64,000 nt of DNA from Terriglobia bacterium (GTDB taxonomy: Bacteria > Acidobacteriota > Terriglobia > Bryobacterales > Bryobacteraceae), in the NCBI GenBank assembly GCA_020073305.1, contig JAIQFK010000029.1, forward strand, positions 1-64,000. The letters run 5' to 3'. Within the stretch, counting starts at the first letter, position 1. Every line of letters begins with the position of its first letter. The position numbers were made by a program, and so were the translations under genes. Positions 60,788-64,000 of this stretch are shown piece after piece. The notes below the pieces were generated by a model. That model did not search any database, was not told where the DNA came from, and saw nothing but the letters and a program-made list of their open reading frames with translations.

Positions 60788-63097
60788 TCACCATCCCGCC
60801 ACCACCCTTACCGACGCCATCCGGGGCGCGGCCAGCGCGGTGCCCGAGAACAGGCCCGCGAAGTTGATCACGTTCAGCCGGTTCGTGAGGTTCAGAACGT
60901 CGGCCTGCAGCCGGAGCGATCTCTTCTCGTGCTTCCAAAGCTCCACGCCGGCGGACGCATCCAGCGAGAAGGACGGCCGCACGCGGCCCCGGTCGAAATT
61001 GATGCGTTGAACCACAGCCTGACCGTATTGCGCGATCAACTGGTTGATATCGGCATCACTGTCGATCTCCACCGGCAGCCCACTGCCATAACTCGCTCCG
61101 ATCGCCAGCCAGACGCGCGAAGCCGCCTGATAACGCACGCGCCCGTGAGCCGTGTTGCGCTGGTCCTGCGTGACCGGGAAACTAGCGGTCGAGTGCAACA
61201 GACTCCCGGCATCCTCGAGAAACAGGCCGCCGGTTACGGGAAGGCTGCCGGTGCCGGCCATATTCGAGTAAGAAATGAATCCGGAGACCGGCCCCCAGCG
61301 CGGAATTTCCAACTTGGCTTCGTAGCCGTGGATCGCGGCGCTGGCGAAGGCGATCGGAAAGCTGATTCCGGTGTTGAGCAGCAGATCGTCATCGGAAAAA
61401 TTGCGGATGCGCCGCTCGAAATAGCTGGCTTCGAGCCGCGCGCGCCCCAACAGAGATTTGCTCAGACCGGCTTCGTAGAAATCGCCGCGCGAGGGATGCA
61501 CCGGCAGTCCCGTACCGGCATTCGTCAGGTGCTGCGCTGCCGCCGAACTGGCCAGCAGCAGGTTTTCAATCGCTGGAATTTCGAACGCGCGATCATACGA
61601 GGCGCGCAGCACCAGGCCCGCGCGGGGCCAGTACCAGGCGGCCGCCAGGCGCGGGCTCACTGCGGAGTCGTGAACCAGGAGTTGGTACCCATCCCAACGT
61701 ACGCCGGCGCTGAACGTCCAGTGCCCAACCTGTATCAGGTCCTGGGCGAACGCAGATTCCTCCAGGCCGCGGCGCCGGTCAGCAAACTGGAACTGTGGCG
61801 GCACAGCTTGCGGGAAAAAGCTCGCGTCGGTGATCTGATAGGCGAAGTTCTCGTGGATGGAAGTCCAGATCGCCTCGCCGCCCGCCTTCATCTCATGAAT
61901 GCCGCGATGTGCGGAAACCGCGCCCCCCACGTACGACTCGCGAAAGCCCCGGTCCTGGTTTGCCAGAATCGGGGTCGCGAGCGGATTCGACCATAGGTCA
62001 GCGGAGAAATCTCTCACCATCGCGCGGATGCTGGCAAGCAGCCAGGGCGCCAGGGTGTGCTGGTAGGAGATCTGACCCGATGTTTCGTCACTGCGGCGGT
62101 CCTGCCGCTGGCCGGCTTCGTATTGCAGCAATTCATCCGGCACCAGAAAATCGGCACGCCGGCTGCTCACGGCCAGGCTCAGCCGGCTCTTTTCGCTCCA
62201 GCCGGTTGCGAAACGCGCACTGGCCCCGCCGGCTGTAGCTTTGTTCGTGAAATTCTGATCGACGGGCGGGTCGAGATACCGATCCGTGTGCGCGGAATCG
62301 ACGCTGACTCCCGCCACCGTGCCCCCCCGCGAATACTGAGCGGAGACGTCGCCGCTGGCGGTCAAAAAACTGGCGCCATCGAAGACCGCCGAGCCGTGCC
62401 AGCCGGCGCGAGTATCTTCCAGAGTCGTGACTTCAATCACGCCACCCAATTTGCGCCCGTACTCCGCCGGGTACCCGGCCGTGCGAACGTTCATCGACTG
62501 GACCTCGTCGGCATCGAGGCCCGGCGCAAATGCGGGCGACCGGTTGTCCACCACGGGGAAACCGTCGATCACGTACTGCGTGTTGTACTCCGCCCCGCGC
62601 GGGTGGAGCACGCCGTTGGCTTCTAGCAGCCACCCCGGCTGGGCTTGTACCAGATCGATCACCGCGCGCGCGGGCGCTGCAGCCGCGCGATCGTGCAGGG
62701 TGTCTTCGCCGACGCGATACGCCGGAGACGTGCGGTGCGGATCAAGGAGCGTGTCGGAGTCCTTTACGACCACCGCGGTCTCGATCTGCGCGACGCGCAG
62801 CGTCACCGTGTACTCGAGCGGCACTTCGGATTGAATCGCGACGAGCGTGGATACCGGGCTGAAGCCTTGCCGCTCGATATTCAGGCGGTAGACGCCGAAT
62901 GGCAGGTGACGCGCCGTGTAGCGGCCCTGATTGTCCGTCGTGAAATTGAGCCGGAGCTGAATCGCATGGCTGAGCAGCGAGCCGGAAGCTTCGACACCGG
63001 CACCCGTGTCATCCAGCGCGGAAAGGCGCAGCTCACCGGTCCCACGCTGAGCGTGCAGAACGGTCGCGAACAGCAACAGGGCCCATCCAAGCCGCAC
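60788..63097 (-). CDS. TonB-dependent receptor with carboxypeptidase-regulatory domain
   Basis: A 769-residue outer-membrane protein. The start at GTG 63097 (then RLGWALLLFATVLHAQ) has GGAG 9 bases before; GTG 63112 is possible. A signal peptide is followed by a carboxypeptidase-regulatory-like domain (about 25-100; DNQGRYTARHLPFGVYRLNI), a plug (about 110-220; YVIDGFPVVDNRSPAF, AEYGRKLGGVIEV) and a 22-strand-type barrel. There is no obvious TonB box. This is the SusC-like/OAR-like type abundant in Acidobacteriota. It may import a sugar or peptide. It is followed at a distance by an amidohydrolase gene on the same strand. Confidence 0.88.
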   Translation of the reverse strand: MRLGWALLLFATVLHAQRGTGELRLSALDDTGAGVEASGSLLSHAIQLRLNFTTDNQGRYTARHLPFGVYRLNIERQGFSPVSTLVAIQSEVPLEYTVTLRVAQIETAVVVKDSDTLLDPHRTSPAYRVGEDTLHDRAAAAPARAVIDLVQAQPGWLLEANGVLHPRGAEYNTQYVIDGFPVVDNRSPAFAPGLDADEVQSMNVRTAGYPAEYGRKLGGVIEVTTLEDTRAGWHGSAVFDGASFLTASGDVSAQYSRGGTVAGVSVDSAHTDRYLDPPVDQNFTNKATAGGASARFATGWSEKSRLSLAVSSRRADFLVPDELLQYEAGQRQDRRSDETSGQISYQHTLAPWLLASIRAMVRDFSADLWSNPLATPILANQDRGFRESYVGGAVSAHRGIHEMKAGGEAIWTSIHENFAYQITDASFFPQAVPPQFQFADRRRGLEESAFAQDLIQVGHWTFSAGVRWDGYQLLVHDSAVSPRLAAAWYWPRAGLVLRASYDRAFEIPAIENLLLASSAAAQHLTNAGTGLPVHPSRGDFYEAGLSKSLLGRARLEASYFERRIRNFSDDDLLLNTGISFPIAFASAAIHGYEAKLEIPRWGPVSGFISYSNMAGTGSLPVTGGLFLEDAGSLLHSTASFPVTQDQRNTAHGRVRYQAASRVWLAIGASYGSGLPVEIDSDADINQLIAQYGQAVVQRINFDRGRVRPSFSLDASAGVELWKHEKRSLRLQADVLNLTNRLNVINFAGLFSGTALAAPRMASVRVVAGW

Positions 63098-63153
63098 CTC
63101 GCCAGTCTCCACTCTTGATCTTATTAGGAGTCACGCCAATCCACCAACCGCCG

Positions 63154-63984
63154 TTAGCAGAGCCGGTAAAACTTCTGCGCCGTGCCGCCAAGCAGCTTGT
63201 CACGCGCTTCGATAGGCTGCGGGCCCATGGCTTGCGTGAACGCAGCCAGCACTTCCTTCCAGGTTCCGGCGAGGGTGCAGACCGGCCAGTCGCTGCCGAA
63301 CATCAAACGGTCCGGGCCAAATAGCTGCATCACGTGCGTGACGTAGGGCCGCAAGTGCTCGGCTTTCCAGGCACGCGGATCGGCTTCGGTGATCATGCCG
63401 GAGAGCTTGCAATAGACGTTCGGGATTTTCGCGGCGGCGGCCATATCCTCCGCCCAGCCGTCCATCTGCTGTGCGGCGATCGGCGGCTTGGCGATGTGAT
63501 CGATAACCATGAACAGATCGGGCGCCTTTTCAGCCAGGCGCGGCACCAGCTTCAAATGTTGCGGACGCACCAGCAGGTCATACGGGATGTGGCGGCGCGC
63601 CAGCTCGCGTAACCCGCCAAGCACGTCTTCACGATGCAGCCAGTTGACATCCGGCTCATCGTGCACCAGGTGCCGCACGCCTTTGAATTTCGGATGGCGC
63701 TGGAACTCGTCGAGCGCCGCTCCAAGCCGGGGATCGGTCAGATCCGCCCAGCCCACCACGCCGCGGATGAATTCGTGCGCGGAGGCAAGATCCAGGAGCC
63801 AGCGTGTCTCGTCGAGAATGATGTTGGCCTGCACGATCACCGATCCCTCGAAGCGATTGCGCTTCAGGATCGGCTCGAGATGCTGTGGAAGAAAATTCCG
63901 CCGCAACGGCGAGGCGCCCGACGGCATCCACGGATACTGAAAACGGTCAACATCCCAGAAATGCTGGTGCGCGTCGATCCGCAT
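63154..63984 (-). CDS. Amidohydrolase 2 family, L-fuconolactonase-like
   Basis: A 276-residue TIM-barrel metal-dependent hydrolase. The metal motif is IDAHQHFWD at the start; later are FKGVRHLVHDEPDVNWL, LFMVIDHIAKPP and MFGSDWPVCTLAGTW, which match the fuconolactonase/galactonolactonase subgroup. It probably opens sugar lactones in the cytosol. It is 57 bases upstream of the TonB-dependent receptor gene on the same strand, so both may be one uptake and catabolic unit for fucose- or rhamnose-like sugars. Confidence 0.9.
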   Translation of the reverse strand: MRIDAHQHFWDVDRFQYPWMPSGASPLRRNFLPQHLEPILKRNRFEGSVIVQANIILDETRWLLDLASAHEFIRGVVGWADLTDPRLGAALDEFQRHPKFKGVRHLVHDEPDVNWLHREDVLGGLRELARRHIPYDLLVRPQHLKLVPRLAEKAPDLFMVIDHIAKPPIAAQQMDGWAEDMAAAAKIPNVYCKLSGMITEADPRAWKAEHLRPYVTHVMQLFGPDRLMFGSDWPVCTLAGTWKEVLAAFTQAMGPQPIEARDKLLGGTAQKFYRLC

Positions 63985-64000
63985 GGGTCCATGATAAGGG

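Overview
The window reads as chromosomal DNA from a high-GC, Gram-negative soil-type bacterium. It is most likely an Acidobacteriota member near Bryobacterales/Solibacter. That placement is inferred from content, not from a database search: lpxD and a TonB-dependent receptor with a carboxypeptidase-regulatory N-terminus (an outer membrane), a 7-repeat SBBP protein, a fused E2-E1 2-oxoglutarate enzyme, many signal-peptide TPR/HEAT proteins, and ECF sigma/anti-sigma pairs with extracytoplasmic companions. No rRNA, tRNA or CRISPR array was seen.

Layout. 0-5 kb: an IS630 transposase tail cut by the window edge, a secreted SBBP/FG-GAP-like protein and gmd. 5-11 kb: a NarL-type two-component pair, two convergent membrane-anchored coiled-coil proteins separated by a clear terminator, a small AT-hook-like protein, and an orphan regulator whose receiver lacks the usual acidic pair. 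11-20 kb: a secreted phosphoesterase, a TPR/aspartyl-protease protein with a deacetylase remnant behind it, lpxD-LOG, a C45-type hydrolase, then selD-pyrF-dedA. The selD gene has an in-frame TGA at the catalytic position followed by a perfect stem-loop, so it is probably a selenoprotein that begins 66 bases upstream of the obvious open frame. 20-27 kb: a tight minus-strand operon (ECF sigma, zinc-finger anti-sigma, a 21-bp-repeat-encoded heptad protein, two HEAT-repeat secreted proteins, then an ABC ATPase), divergent from a Ser/Thr kinase-TPR protein. 27-34 kb: fused kgd, a His-rich small protein, and a Gfo/Idh/MocA-DegT sugar pair.

34.2-42.6 kb is the most mosaic stretch. It holds a heptaheme cytochrome-parvulin-TPR fusion, a higBA locus with a frameshifted toxin and a 17-bp operator palindrome, a lower-GC DUF3644 gene carrying an R-X4-H (HEPN-like) motif, a partial frameshifted duplicate of the 3' end of a sulfite-oxidase-like gene, an intact hicAB, the full sulfite-oxidase-like gene, a 24-bp perfect inverted repeat, and a fused flavin-reductase/NapH-type ferredoxin protein that probably passes electrons to the molybdoenzyme.

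42.6-64 kb: secreted proteins of unknown role, an exported methyltransferase, DUF2911-TPR, a membrane M48-like protein with a broken zinc motif, an O-methyltransferase, and a second ECF cluster (sigma, membrane anti-sigma, DUF4252-like, LolA-like). The housekeeping genes recO-glyQ-glyS-ppdK follow, then an epoxide hydrolase, a solitary VapB-like antitoxin, a TonB-dependent receptor and an amidohydrolase.

The strongest candidates for a second look are the Sec-encoding selD, the TA/DUF3644 island built around a duplicated gene end, and the cytochrome-parvulin-TPR fusion. No complete system that I could call wholly new was found.
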